64,000 nt of DNA from Brachypodium distachyon (lineage: Eukaryota; Streptophyta; Magnoliopsida; Poales; Poaceae), in NCBI RefSeq assembly GCF_000005505.3, contig NC_016131.3, positions 72,209,855 to 72,273,854 on the forward strand, given 5' to 3'. The position numbers were made by a program, and so were the translations under genes. The notes under the pieces are model-generated. The model worked only from the letters and a program-made list of their open reading frames with translations. It made no database searches and had not been told where the DNA came from. Below, piece after piece: positions 10,203 to 20,976 of this stretch (positions within the stretch are counted from its first letter, which is position 1; each line of letters begins with the position of its first letter).

Positions 10203-13200
10203 TTAGCCACTTTTGGCGACAATCTCGCTGCTGTAGTAATCCCCGCTCGATTTGAGGACCTCCTTGTTGAGGATTTCGCCGATGTCCTTCTGGATCTCGT
10301 ATACGAGAATTTCAGAGTTGTGCCCTAACTCAGCGTTGGCCAGAAAGAAATTCTCCACTTCTTCGAAGGTCTTCTTCTCCTTCGGCTTGAAGTTGTTGAT
10401 CTACTGCTGAATAGTGTGCGCGCAGTAGTAACCGTAGTAGACGGATCCTTCAGGCTGTTGCTCGCAGGGGAAGTTGAAAATGTGCCTGAGGGGAGTGTCC
10501 TTATTGCGGCTGAAGCCAATCATCCCGTACCATTTCACCGCGTCGCGATAGGCTGAGTCGATGACATATTTGATCGGCTCAAAGTCGCGTTGTGGTTCAT
10601 TCTCCATGCGTCGCAGTGGATCAAAATATGTGACCCCTCCCATATCGAGGCAGATGGCAATTGTCACCCAATGGCCACTGTTTCACAAAAGGACGCACAT
10701 TGCATTAGCCAAATAATATAACAAGCAAGTCTTCTGACGGAAAAAGATTTATGTATTCACGCGAATTGAAAACAACTTACTGTAGATGGTACAATATCAA
10801 TATGAAACGGCGGTCTCTGTGCTTCAAGATGAATTGAGTGAGGTATTCAACCACCAACCTTCTACTTTCGGCCAACAATGGGTCTGGACCAAGCAAAGTG
10901 GCGTTGAAGAGAAGGGGGTCGGTGACGGCCAGCCCATATTGCTTCACCCTATAGGCCTCCCTCGTGTAGTGTACACACCACAGTCTTAATATGGCGTTGT
11001 CGAGGCACTTGCGGTTGAAGAAGTGAAACAAATCGAGGAAGTCAATGCCGAAGCTAACGTCATTTTCCTTCTGGATTTCCCTCGTATTGGAGTCGAAGAA
11101 GCCATAATGCTTTGGCACTCGAACCCTGATTTCCAGATTTGTGAGGTCCGCGCTTGATGATGCCACATTCATGTATTTATTATGGAGCTCTTGCATCTCC
11201 TGTGGCAGGCGATACAGGTCATCCTGGGTCTCCATCGGTTGTCCGGGGTGGAACAACAAAAATTGGGAGAATCGCCTGTCCACGAAATAAGACCCATCAG
11301 GCAATCTATCTCCAACACGGGGGTGGGTGGGCATCTTCAGAATGTCTGGCCGCTCTTCCCAAATCCCTTCTATCTGCGACACGGTCTTTGGTTATCTTCC
11401 CATAGAAGACGACTGTTTCCCCTCTTTGGAGGAGCCCTTGCTTCCTTGCCACCTGTCCCCCTTTTGTTTTTCCTGCGTCTCAGGAAATCGGAACTGTCCG
11501 GTTTCTGGGGGACCTGCATCCCAGCAGGGGCACTTGGACGGCTCTCCAACGGGGCCGATTGTGCTGCGGCTCTCTGAGGGACGGGTCTTGGTGCGGATGG
11601 CTTCGGGGCTTCGGGTTTGGGCGGCGACGGAGGATTTTTGCCTGCATTGTCGTCGCCGCACTCCGCCGCAGGTGAGAAGTCTCGTTCCGCGGGCTCGTAG
11701 TCGAAAGGACCGGGTGAGGCACCAAGCGGCGACGGAGACGTCACGCGCTGGGCGGGTGGAGACGGACCGAGGCGGGGTGACGGAGATGGAGACGGCTCCG
11801 TAGAGAGGACCACCAACCTCCTAGGCCAGATGAGGTAGGAGTTGACGCAATCCCTTAGGGTTGTCGCCTCTTCATGCGGAGGATAAGGGACCGGTTCGTT
11901 CTCGAAGCCCCTGAGCACGGAGTCCACCTGCACCCTGACCATGTCGTCTCGCAGGGTCACGTGGTGCACCACGGCCGTACACGGCATTAGCAACCCGCGC
12001 GCGCCCAGAGGGTTCCCCACCGTCGTCATGTGTAGCCGGCATTTGACGCCCTTCTGCGCATGACAAACATGGCAACATCATTAATAGATTGGAGCATGAT
12101 AGTGGTATTTCACAATTTTTCGTAGCGCGTGAAGACGCTTACCGTGAGGTTCTCGTTGGGTGGCCAAGCGGGTCAAGCTGGCACTCGGTGCCGGAGCATG
12201 AGGTGCTCTTATTCCCCAGCGGGGACGGATCCGATGTGGGTGGGGTTGGTTGGATGGGCGCCGGCAGAAAAACACCGTGATCGATGAAGTTGTCGACGTC
12301 ACGCTGTCCGTGCAAGCCGCATGAGCTTCCTGAGCTCCTCCCTCGCCAACACCCGGATCTTCTCATCTAGTTCCTCTGAGCTCTGTTCTTTGCCGGACGC
12401 CCTTCTGAGTTTGCGGGAACCATGCTCTTTCGCCATCTGCCTGCGAAAGGGCCCGAAACCAACACCTCGCATATGACCCCCGTGCTCATTTTGTTGCAGA
12501 GCGTAGCTGATGGCATCATCCCACTGTTGGTTGATAGACGAGTGGGAGCCATCCGACTCCCACTCTGCCATTGCACCCTGTATACAAAAAACAACATGCT
12601 CGGTGTTAATCTTATATGTGAGTATAAGAAGCCCAACCGATAAAAGAAGATGTCAGGATGAGGCCTTACGAGTGCAGCCTCTTGCTTCTCTGACATAGGC
12701 TCCAGGCCCACCCACTGATTTGCGGTCATGGACGACCGCAGCCATTTGCTGGAGCGCTCACCACGAAGCAAAGTTGGGACCCTCGGCTGTATACTGGCTT
12801 GGTCCGATGCGGCGTCCTCCTTCGCCCACACCTTCTCCTTTCCGGGGCGTCCACGACTGCCGAGGCGGTGGTCGAAGGGCCTTTTCTCACGAAGCTCCTT
12901 GTACCATTTTTGGCTGGCCTTGAATTCTTCTGACCTGACCCACTCCTTGAACCTCTCCCAGTCCTCCTCCGAGATCCCCTTCCAGTGCTTGTTCACCTCT
13001 GTCTTCCAGTCTTTGCCAATGAGCTTGCGGCAATTATATTGCCACGTGCTCTGGCCCTTCCTCAGGACTTGGTGCATCCGCCACTCCAACCGTCTCCTGA
13101 TCTCATCATTGGCAGGAACGAACCGCTTCCATGCCGCCTCGTAACATTCCTGCTTCATAGCTTCCGGGACGTCGCTCCATCTTTGATAGATCCGAGCGCG

Positions 13201-13511
13201 TCCCCGTACGATGGCGTTGCATGTGTTGGAGAATCTTCCGGGTAGTTTTCTTTGTTCAACTTGGTGACGACTCACGACTCCGTCGGCACCTTTTTCGCCC
13301 CCCGCTTGGACTTCGACTGAGTAGTCGACTCCGTAGCCTGAGACGTCGCACCCTGGGCTTCTTCCTCGTTAGCTGCTCCTTCAAGGAATAGCTGCTCCTC
13401 GGCTCCTTCAAGGAACAACTGCTCCTCACTCATGGCAATTTCCGAGCCTGAGGAAGATGCCCCCGCTTCTTCTTCGACTTGTCCCTCCAATACCGGTGGC
13501 TGCTTAGGCAC
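10203..13511 (-). pseudogene. CACTA-encoded Transposase_24 / Ulp1-like protease gene, inactivated
   Basis: Read on the minus strand: an acidic and basic N-terminus (13511-13273), then a Transposase_24-like region (to 12670; WSDVPEAMKQECYEAAWKRF, KLIGKDWKTEV), a 92-bp intron (12578-12669), the exon to about 12310, then after a frame change a proline-rich piece to about 12145. Next, after an intron, come a DUF8039-like domain (12045-11820), a long proline/serine linker, and a C48 (Ulp1-type) protease split by a 103-bp intron (10678-10780). The protease keeps the histidine (GHWVT) and aspartate (YFDP), but its cysteine position is tyrosine (codon 10434-10436). Breaks: frame changes near 13273 and 12310, TAA at 11392-11394, and TAG at 10401-10403 followed by 65 open codons to 10203. 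Proteins of this make-up are common passengers of grass CACTA elements. Confidence 0.75.
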
Positions 13512-14890
13512 CTCTTCAACGCGAGCCTGAGGTTCCTATCCAACACTTATAAAAATAATTTAAAAAAACGGAAAAATTCGGCATGACCTATGCTGTAAAA
13601 CAAGAAAATTTCGGCATGACCATTGCTGTAAAACAACAAATGAGTCTACCCGAATGTTATACCTGCATAAAAAAAACTCCCACCCACATATACCCCCTCG
13701 GCACGATGGCCGGACCCTTCTCAACGACCCGGCACGATGGCCGGGCCCACATTCGTCATATCAACCAACACGATGGTCGGGATCACATGCACCAATAACA
13801 GCACCAACAACAGCATATTTATCAAATAAGCATCAAATTACCTTAAGAACCAGCAAGTTAACCTAACTAGCAGCAACATATACTAATAAGTGAACGGAAA
13901 TAACCACTTATAAGTTATATAACAAAAAAATTAATCAATTAACACTAAACAGCAAATTAACCCTAAACAGCAAATTAACCTAAGATGCAAATTAACCTAA
14001 GATTCAAATTAACCTAAGATGAAAATTAACCTAAGATACAAATTAACCTAAGATGAAAATTAACCTAAGATTCAAATTAAACAGCAAATTACCGGGGTCG
14101 CGACGGCGAGGGTCGTCGGGGCCGGGGCCGTGGACGGGGTTGGGGCGGAGGCGGCCGTGGCCGGGGCGGAGGCCAGGGCGGAGGCGACCGGGGGAGGCGA
14201 CGGCGTCGAGGCGGCCCGGCCGCGCCCCCGGTGATGCAGGCCGGGCGGCGGCAAGGCGGGGCCGCCGGAGCAAGGGGCGAGGGGCCTCCCGCTCCTCGTC
14301 GTCCGTTGTGACCCCTCGGCCTCGGATTTGTCGTTCTGCGACATGGCGATGGCGGGGAAGGGCGGCAGCGGAATTGTGCAGGGCTTCGCCTATGGTTCCG
14401 GGGATTAGCGCTGCTGGTCTGTGAGAAAGACGCGCGTCTTGGATACAAAAATTTCGCGAAATCTCGCCCTGTAATATATATATAGGACCCGCCACTAGAG
14501 ACCCGTCCTAGGGTTACTGGTGCTGGAGACCACCGGTGGCGGGAATTTCCGAATACCCGCCATTGGTGACCCACCAGTGGCGGGTATGTGGAAACCCCGC
14601 CACTGGTAATTTGAACAGGAGTGAGGGTTAACCACATCCCTGTTCCACGCACCAGTGGCGGTGGTATTGTATATACCCGCCACTAGTTATTATTTTGGCT
14701 CTAGTATTATATTTTTATTATATTCCGTGTCTCTCTGAAAATTATGGCACCTGTACTTTCAAGTGTATTTCAATGCTAAATACATTGCTGAAATTGAAAT
14801 ATTTATGCTTTTGTAGTGTTTACTGTGGTTAAAAATTGTTACAAATTACAAAATTGCTCAGAATGGTCTGATATTTGGCATGGAGGCTTC

Positions 14891-15048
14891 TCACACAACA
14901 ATATGCCTGTATATGAAGTTTGGTGTCAAAATTCCAAATGAAGCCCATAATAATAACATATTGGGATCATCACACAACAATATGCCTGTATATAAAGTTT
15001 GGTGTCAAAATTACAAATGAAGCCCATAAGAATAACATATTGGGATCA
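14891..15048. repeat. 79-bp tandem duplication inside the CACTA interior
   Basis: The stretch beginning TCACACAACAATATGCCTG occurs at 14891 and again at 14970 with few differences. The surrounding AT-rich DNA (14700-15380) holds no gene. Confidence 0.85.
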
Positions 15049-15434
15049 TCTAGGTAGATATCTCTGATACCTTCTAAACCAACATCCAAATTGTAACATT
15101 ATAACAACTTTGGGCTTGATTTTTTTCATGTGGCTTCATTAGACTGAGAGGTGTTACCATGCCAAGTTTCAGCTCATTTTGATGAAAATTGAATTTTATG
15201 GAATTAAATTAGCACCAAAGCCACACATAATCACAGAAATTTGTATGAAATACTATGAATTAATGTCTAAAACTTGTATTGGGAACAAATAATATTACTA
15301 TACACCCAAAAGTACTACTGTTATATTTTTTGGGAACGCAGAGAATATAATAGGATTATAATAGTGCATTCTGAAATCATTACCAGTGGCGGGTTTCAGG
15401 AAAATAACCACCACTGGTGACTTGGAGAAGATTT

Positions 15435-16288
15435 GGGAAATCCCAAGTCCTGTAGCACTCACCAGTGGCGGGTTTTAGCGAAATCACCGCCATTGGTGGC
15501 TGCTTTCGGTGGCGGGTTTACTTATAAACACCGCCACTGGTACCCCTTCTGCGGGCTGCCGCGCGAGGCGAGGTGGGAGTTTAGTCTCACCTCGCTAGTT
15601 TACAAGCGGTTCGACCAGCATAAATAGCTTCCTCCCCTTCCCTTTGCAGATTCCGAATAAAATCAAATGCCGCTCTCTCCTCTACTCCCGTTCGCCTGGC
15701 CTGTGGGCCCGGTACCCTCTGTGTGCACTGGTGGGCTCGGATTATAGCCCTGTGGGCCCGTGCTCTTCTGGCCTAGGAGGTAGTAGGCAGCTCTCGGGTT
15801 CTCGCCTGGCTGGGCCCGAACCCGAAACAGCCTAGTTGACCGGGCGGGCTAAAAACTTTTTTGCCTCCTTTTCTGGTAGCACGCAACAGTGGCGGGTTTC
15901 ACGGAAATCACCGCCACTGGTGTTCCTTCCAGTGGCGGTTTTCCTGGTAATAACCGCCACTGGTCCCCTTCCAGTGGCGGTTTTCCTTATAATAACCGCC
16001 ACTAGTGTCCTTCTGCGGGCTCCGCACAAGGCGAGGTGGGAGTTTAGTCCCACCTCACTAGTTTACAAGCGGTTCGACCAGCATATAAGGCTTTTCTCCC
16101 TTCTCCTGTCAGCTTCCGATTAATCCTCTTGCCTGTGTCCTGTGCTCCTCGCCTGGCCCGTGGGCCCGGTGCCTATACTGTTCTTTGTGAGCTCGGATAA
16201 CAACCCCGTGGGCCCGGGTCCGCTCTGGCCTAGTAGGTAGTAGGCTGCTCCAGGGTTCGCCTGGCTGGGCCCGAACCCGAACTTTTTT
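15435..16288. repeat. Tandem duplication of a CACTA subterminal block, about 430-460 bp per unit
   Basis: Two units share, in the same order, the CCAGTGGCGG repeats, CCTTCTGCGGGCT, a palindrome with arms GAGGTGGGA and TCCCACCTC (15570-15593 with one mismatch; 16033-16056 perfect), GTTTACAAGCGGTTCGACC, and a GGCCCGAACCCGAA ending. The second unit has an extra subterminal repeat pair. Confidence 0.85.
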
Positions 16289-16348
16289 TTTCTTCTTTAT
16301 AATGATGAAACAAGCAAATAAAATATGCATTCACAGTAGAAAAATATT

Positions 16349-16540
16349 GCGAACAAATTTTCGGCATTTCTTTTCAAATTTGAACAAGTTAAGATTCGAA
16401 CCTCGTTAGAATTGAAATTACATTGAAAATCATCAACGAGCATAGCGAACAAATTTACGGCATTTGTTTTCAAATTTGAACAAGTTAAGATTTGAACCTC
16501 GTTAGAATTCAAATTACATTGAAAATCATCAACGAGCATA
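16349..16540. repeat. 96-bp direct tandem duplication
   Basis: Two adjacent 96-bp units (16349-16444 and 16445-16540) are nearly identical; both contain CAAATTTGAACAAGTTAAGA and end in CATCAACGAGCATA. The minus strand stays open across both, giving a 32-residue repeat, but nothing else suggests a gene. Confidence 0.9.
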
Positions 16541-18274
16541 ATTGATCAAAATTACACAAATAGTGAACTATTAGACAATCTTGTCTTTCTTCTTTGTTGT
16601 CTTCTCTTTCCTCTTATACGTTTGGACCTTATCGTGGCTGCTTCTGGCATAGGCCCCGTCTTGTGTGGGTAATTTTGATTTTTTTCTTGTCTGGATCGTC
16701 CGTCTTGCCACCTCATCAACGAGATTTAGGCTTTCACAATCCATGGCAGCGTTTGGAGACATCTCTGTTTGTTCATGCAATTGTAGAAAACGTGTATGAA
16801 TCCGCAACAAAGATGGATAGGCCACGGGTGCCGACTTAACGAAGCCTTTTCTGCTCCACAATGTCCTTAGATAAAATCTCAGGACAGCCAAACAATACAT
16901 GAACTTGAGACGTTGATGTATCTACCCTTCAAATAGAGTTACAACGGCCTCTTCTATTAGATTCGCCAACAGAAAAGAAAGAAAGTCTTCGTGCTTCTAA
17001 AATAGTACTATGACAGAGACGAGCCAATTCTCATCTGCTGTTATCAGCTGAGAGCAAAGGGGTTGCAGTCAAATAATGCTCCATAACACCTATACAACAA
17101 ATTCCATCTCTGCTCCATCTGGTGATGTATCTGCCACTGATTTAGTGCATTGATCTGTTTTCCATGGAGATGCATTAGGGGTGTAATTGTCACATGAGGG
17201 GCTTATTGCCTTGTTCTTGCGTATGCTGAGGAATATCTTGAATTGATTCTGAAATTGAATCATTCCCCTCTACTATCCTATAATGCATAGGCATAGGATT
17301 ACAGGAAGCTCTGGTTGTGTCAACCTTGAACATATCCTAATTGAACCTGACACTATAGTTATTCCGTTATTCTATCCTACATACATAGGAACTGGAGCTT
17401 TTTCGTTAGTGCCACTAAGCCGAAGAGAAACAACATACTTTTGATATCCAAACTCTGAAGAGATTCTGGGTTTCTATATGATGAGCCACCATGTCATATC
17501 CAAGTGACTTTCATTTGTCTGGTTTATTGTCCGAAAGCACTCCCAAAAAACGAGATATCCCCTTTTAAAGAGGATATGATTTTAGACGACTCTGTCAGAC
17601 CAGTTGGATCTATCCTACTGGCAATATAGGAACAAATGATTATTTGCTGCATCATATATATATTATCTTGTCTGCAGAGTACTGAAATTGATGTTGTTCC
17701 TGCAAAACGATATTTTGTACTATTCCCTCCGTTTCTAAATTCTTGTCGTGGTTTTAGAATCGTAGGGAGTGGTATTTTCTTTCTCATTCGTTGGTACCAC
17801 AGTGATCGGTATATAAGCTGTATGGTCAAATTGTATTGTATTCTTAAGATTTTAAGTCGATGTTGCATAAGTACTAAGAAGGCTGTTAGGTTAATTAAGG
17901 TTAGGTTAGATTAGATTAAGGTAAGAATAATTATTTTTTAACAAAAGTGCTAGCATGTCTAATGCAGGATCTGGAGTTTTTATTCTGTCAAGCAACCAAT
18001 AAAATCAAATTGATGATGGAAGAACGTATGGATTTGTTATCATCTTGGTGGCATGAACTGTATTAGCAACGATATTGCAGTTCGACAGGGTCAACGGCTA
18101 AATTCTTCAAATATGAAAACTTGAACCAATTAACAACGATATTGTCTAGTAACTCTGAAAACCTGAACTAATTAGCAACGACAAAAACCTTCAGTAACTC
18201 TGAAAACTTACACACCTACTACCAGTACTTTCAGGGAAATAGGGAATACACATTAGCTGAATTCCTCAAGCATA
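16541..18274. other. Intergenic, no recognised gene
   Basis: A 109-codon minus-strand frame at 16571-16900 is the longest here, but it shows no domain and lies next to the repeats. A lone Stowaway-like end (CCCTCCGTTTCTAAATTCTTG) lies at 17725 without a clean partner. Confidence 0.45.
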
Positions 18275-18514
18275 TCAACAATGATCAACAATGGATTTGA
18301 TGGGGCCGATGTTGGGCTCGCCGAACAAGGAGATGCCCTGACGGGTCCTGGTTGTCGTGTACTTGCCGGCAGCGTAGACCTTGTTCTTGAGGCTGACCCG
18401 GTACTGCTCCACCGCCGGCGGGGCGCTGAACTGCCGGAGCCGCTCCTTGGCGCTGTCCATGAACGTCGCCTTCTCCTCCATCTTCGCCAACTCGTCCGCT
18501 CCCTTGGTCTCCAT
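18275..18514 (-). CDS. Small uncharacterised protein, 79 aa (left partner of a divergent pair)
   Basis: One short exon encodes a 79-residue acidic-to-basic soluble protein with no signal peptide or membrane segment. It contains KATFMDSAKERLRQF near residues 14-28, then a serine-, lysine- and tyrosine-rich middle, and ends IKSIVDHC. The neighbour at 19194 on the other strand has the closely similar ATFVESAKDKFRQF, so the two are paralogs. A TATA box (TATATAAGG, 18623-18631, minus strand) stands about 110 bases upstream of the ATG, which supports this start. I do not know a function for the family. Confidence 0.7.
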   Translation of the reverse strand: METKGADELAKMEEKATFMDSAKERLRQFSAPPAVEQYRVSLKNKVYAAGKYTTTRTRQGISLFGEPNIGPIKSIVDHC

Positions 18515-18622
18515 CGCCAGCGCTTGCCGAGATTGATACTGAGAGTTTTCTTTAGAGAAAAGGTGAATAAGAAGATTCTAAGGAACCGGAGATGAGATTG
18601 TTGCTGCTATGGGGGCTACTAG

Positions 18623-18631
18623 CCTTATATA
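18623..18631 (-). promoter_or_regulatory. TATA box of the 79-aa gene
   Basis: TATATAAGG on the minus strand, about 110 bases upstream of the ATG at 18514. The partner gene's TATA box lies at 19078 on the other strand, so the region between is a divergent promoter of roughly 450 bases. Confidence 0.65.
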
Positions 18632-19077
18632 TGCGTTGTTTTCTTGAGAAGAAAGCTTCTCGCCGGCCGAGCTTGCAGAGATTGGATAGGAATAGGATAG
18701 GAGAGAGCTAGTGGCTTGGAGCAGGGGATAAGAAAAGGAAATAGGGAAAAGATTGGGAAAAGAAATCGAACAAGGGTTCATGTCCCATCTTCAGAAAATT
18801 ATTACTCCTACAGAAGAGCAAGTCCAGTTTCAGTCAAACAAGAAGAGAAGTCCAGGCCCAAGAAATTGTTTTCCTTTCATAACTCCGGCTCCGAAATTTA
18901 ACGGGGCTCTCTTTCCCTTCCTGACTTCCTGAGAGACGTTCGCTTTCTCTTCTGACTTGTTGTAGTAGCATCTTCTTTCCATGTAAGTTCTTTCTTTTCC
19001 CCCACTCCAAGCTGCAAACCAAGCCCGGCTCCGAGGCTTTCTCCCCAAGGCAGGGGACATCGCCACCTATAAATACA

Positions 19078-19085
19078 CGATAGCC
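19078..19085 (+). promoter_or_regulatory. TATA box of the 82-aa gene
   Basis: TATAAATA, 109 bases upstream of the ATG at 19194; spacing fits a grass promoter with a leader of roughly 80 bases. Confidence 0.7.
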
Positions 19086-19193
19086 TGCAGCCCTCCTGGC
19101 CTGCAAAGCAATAACCAGAACTTCTTCTTTCTTCTTCCTCTCGACACAAACTTTTCGATTTTCAATCAATCTCAGGAAAGCGTGATCAAACCG

Positions 19194-19442
19194 ATGGAGG
19201 GCGTGCAGAAGCAGGAGGCGGAGGCTGCCACGCCGGCCGCGACGTGCTTCCGGAGCACGGTGGGCGAGGACGCGACGTTCGTGGAGAGCGCCAAGGACAA
19301 GTTCCGGCAGTTCAAGGAAGCGCCGGTGGAGGAGCACTGGGCCTGCCTCAAGAACAAGGTCAGCTCCATGTTCGGCGAGTTCAAGTTCGGCGCCGGGTCT
19401 GCCGACGGCGCCGCCATCAAGGATGACTCCTCCTCCAAGTAG
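19194..19442 (+). CDS. Small uncharacterised protein, 82 aa (right partner of a divergent pair)
   Basis: A single GC-rich exon encodes 82 residues: an acidic/alanine N-terminus, then ATFVESAKDKFRQF (about residues 24-37) and EEHWACLKNKVSSMFGEF, and a hydrophilic tail ending DDSSSK. There is no signal peptide or transmembrane stretch. The helix-like central motif is shared with the 79-aa protein encoded head to head at 18275-18514. I start at the ATG at 19194; the in-frame GTG twelve bases earlier is not a plausible plant start. The pair may respond to the same signals through the shared promoter; that is inference. Function unknown. Confidence 0.75.
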   Translation: MEGVQKQEAEAATPAATCFRSTVGEDATFVESAKDKFRQFKEAPVEEHWACLKNKVSSMFGEFKFGAGSADGAAIKDDSSSK

Positions 19443-19537
19443 ATGCTGACATGCCGTCCGTCCGTCGAGTTACCGACGAGCTGATTAGTATTCTGGAGCG
19501 CTGTTCGTTAATTAGTTGGGTCAAGTTCTTACTACTA

Positions 19538-19661
19538 CTCGCTCCGTCCAACAAAAGATATCTCAAGTTTATCAAAATTTGAATGTATCTAGACATGACT
19601 TAGTGTATAAATGCAGTCAAATTTAAGTCAAATTTGAGACATGCTTTATTGAACGGAGGAG
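19538..19661. mobile_element. Stowaway MITE, 124 bp
   Basis: CTCGCTCCGTCCAACAAAAG at the left and TTGAACGGAGGAG at the right, with TA on both sides (19536-19537 and 19662-19663). It lies just downstream of the 82-aa gene, and shares its interior (AATGTATCTAGACATGA) with the element at 5355. Confidence 0.85.
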
Positions 19662-19816
19662 TATTTTTTTTTCCTTTTGGTATCGTCGGTGAGTTAGTTC
19701 AATCGGGTCTTCAAAGTCGAGGAACTGTATAGCCGTGGAATTTTATCATGGACAATGCAAATTAATTAATTAATAGTTACTATAGTGATTATTTGATGTA
19801 TTTCCACAGATTTGCT

Positions 19817-19950
19817 ATTCTTCTTTCTTTCCTTTTTCTTGTATGCAAGATCGATGTGCTGTTTCTTCTTTCCTTCCTTTTTCTTGTATGCACGATCGAT
19901 CTGCTATTTCTTCTTTCTTTCCTTTTTCTTGTATTCAAGATCGATTTGCT
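19817..19950. repeat. 45-bp tandem repeat, three units
   Basis: Units end at 19860, 19905 and 19950, each a CTTTC-rich run followed by CTTGTATGCA-type and GATCGAT sequence. The unit length is a multiple of three, so a hydrophobic 15-residue repeat stays open on the plus strand; I consider this coincidental. Confidence 0.85.
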
Positions 19951-20809
19951 ATTTCTCACAGGTCCAAATAATTCACGCAGCACCAAAACTTAGATGATAG
20001 TCTCATCCAAAAGAATGCCTCAATATGTGGTTCTCAAACGTAATAAAACATGGACAGAAAATTAAGCCAAGCTTCACAGTTTGCCATCCTGACATTCAGA
20101 AATTGTTATTCAGCTCTAGCAAATTGGCCCGACAATTCCCTTGACTTCCTCAACTTGAGCCGTGATCCAATGGGCACTTGCTGCAGCAAGTATAGCTCCA
20201 CTGTCTCAACAGAATTGCGACATCATCGTTTGGAAAGCTGAACCTTGATGGGGTGTGGTGGCAAATCGGGAGGGGGAGGTGCAGAGACACAGGAGAAGAT
20301 AGAGCAACGAGGAGACTGGAGAAGATGAGGAGCAGAGAGGCCAGTATTTGTAGCGGCGGTCAGGCGGTACTCCTCCCGGAGCGCCAAACCCTCCTCTGGT
20401 TTCTTCTTGTTTTTTTCTCTCTCTTAATTTGCCCGACGGAACTGATTTTCGGTGGCCCTTTCTGCTGTGGGCCTATTGTATGAGAGAGGCCGAATGCTAA
20501 GTTTAGTAGGCTCAAAGAAGCGGCGGTGATCCAACAGGCTGGGCCGCAGCCCTTTTCTATCCGCGACCGACTGTCACGGAGTGGGCCGAGGTGATGACGA
20601 GCACGATTTCCACGTGCTTGTTTGTCGATATCTTTCTGTCTTTCCCTCAAAATAAAACTGTCAATACCTAAAAATTTAACGAAAATGCTCTGATCCAAAA
20701 AAATACCTGTAAAATGTCAGGTTGTTGTGTAAATCTTCTTTTTTTCATTTTCACAGTTTATAGATATAAACCTTCTTTTCCTGGCAGTTCAAGTAATGAA
20801 AATGACGTA

Positions 20810-20976
20810 CTCCCTCCAATCCATAATAAACATTTCAGATTTAGTACTTTTTCCAGCCGGAAATTACTTCGCAGATTTAGTACCGACTTTGTACTAAATC
20901 TGCGACAAGCAATTCCGGCCGGATCGAATACTAACTTTATATTAAATCTGAGACAATTATTAGTGATCGGAGAGAG
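20810..20976. mobile_element. Stowaway-like MITE, 167 bp
   Basis: CTCCCTCCAATCCATAATAA at the left and GTGATCGGAGAGAG at the right, with TA flanks (20808-20809, 20977-20978). The interior has AGATTTAGTAC / GTACTAAATCT inverted repeats and paired CCGGCCGG-type arms, so it can fold into a hairpin. Confidence 0.75.

Larger units (their letters stand above)
9584..16290. mobile_element. CACTA (En/Spm) element, decayed, right boundary uncertain
   Basis: The left end begins CACTACTCCAGAAAAC at 9584. Dense subterminal repeats of CCAGTGGCGG / CCGCCACTGG follow at 9600-9960 and recur at 14490-14690, 15380-15545 and 15885-16010, which is the classic arrangement of CACTA ends. The interior carries, on the minus strand, a transposon gene with Transposase_24, DUF8039-like and Ulp1-like parts (10203-13511). 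I could not find an exact complementary right end; a GTAGTG at 14812-14817 has the wrong three-base flank. No DDE transposase (TNP2-type) is visible, so the copy is non-autonomous. Confidence 0.7.

Noticed and set aside
14805..14817. GTAGTG as the right end of the CACTA element
   Set aside because: Reverse complement CACTACAAAA matches only the first six bases, the adjacent three bases (TTT) do not match the left flank (TAT), and subterminal repeats continue further right.
16571..16900. 109-codon minus-strand frame as a gene
   Set aside because: No recognisable domain, no promoter, and basic low-complexity tail; it lies next to transposon-derived repeats.
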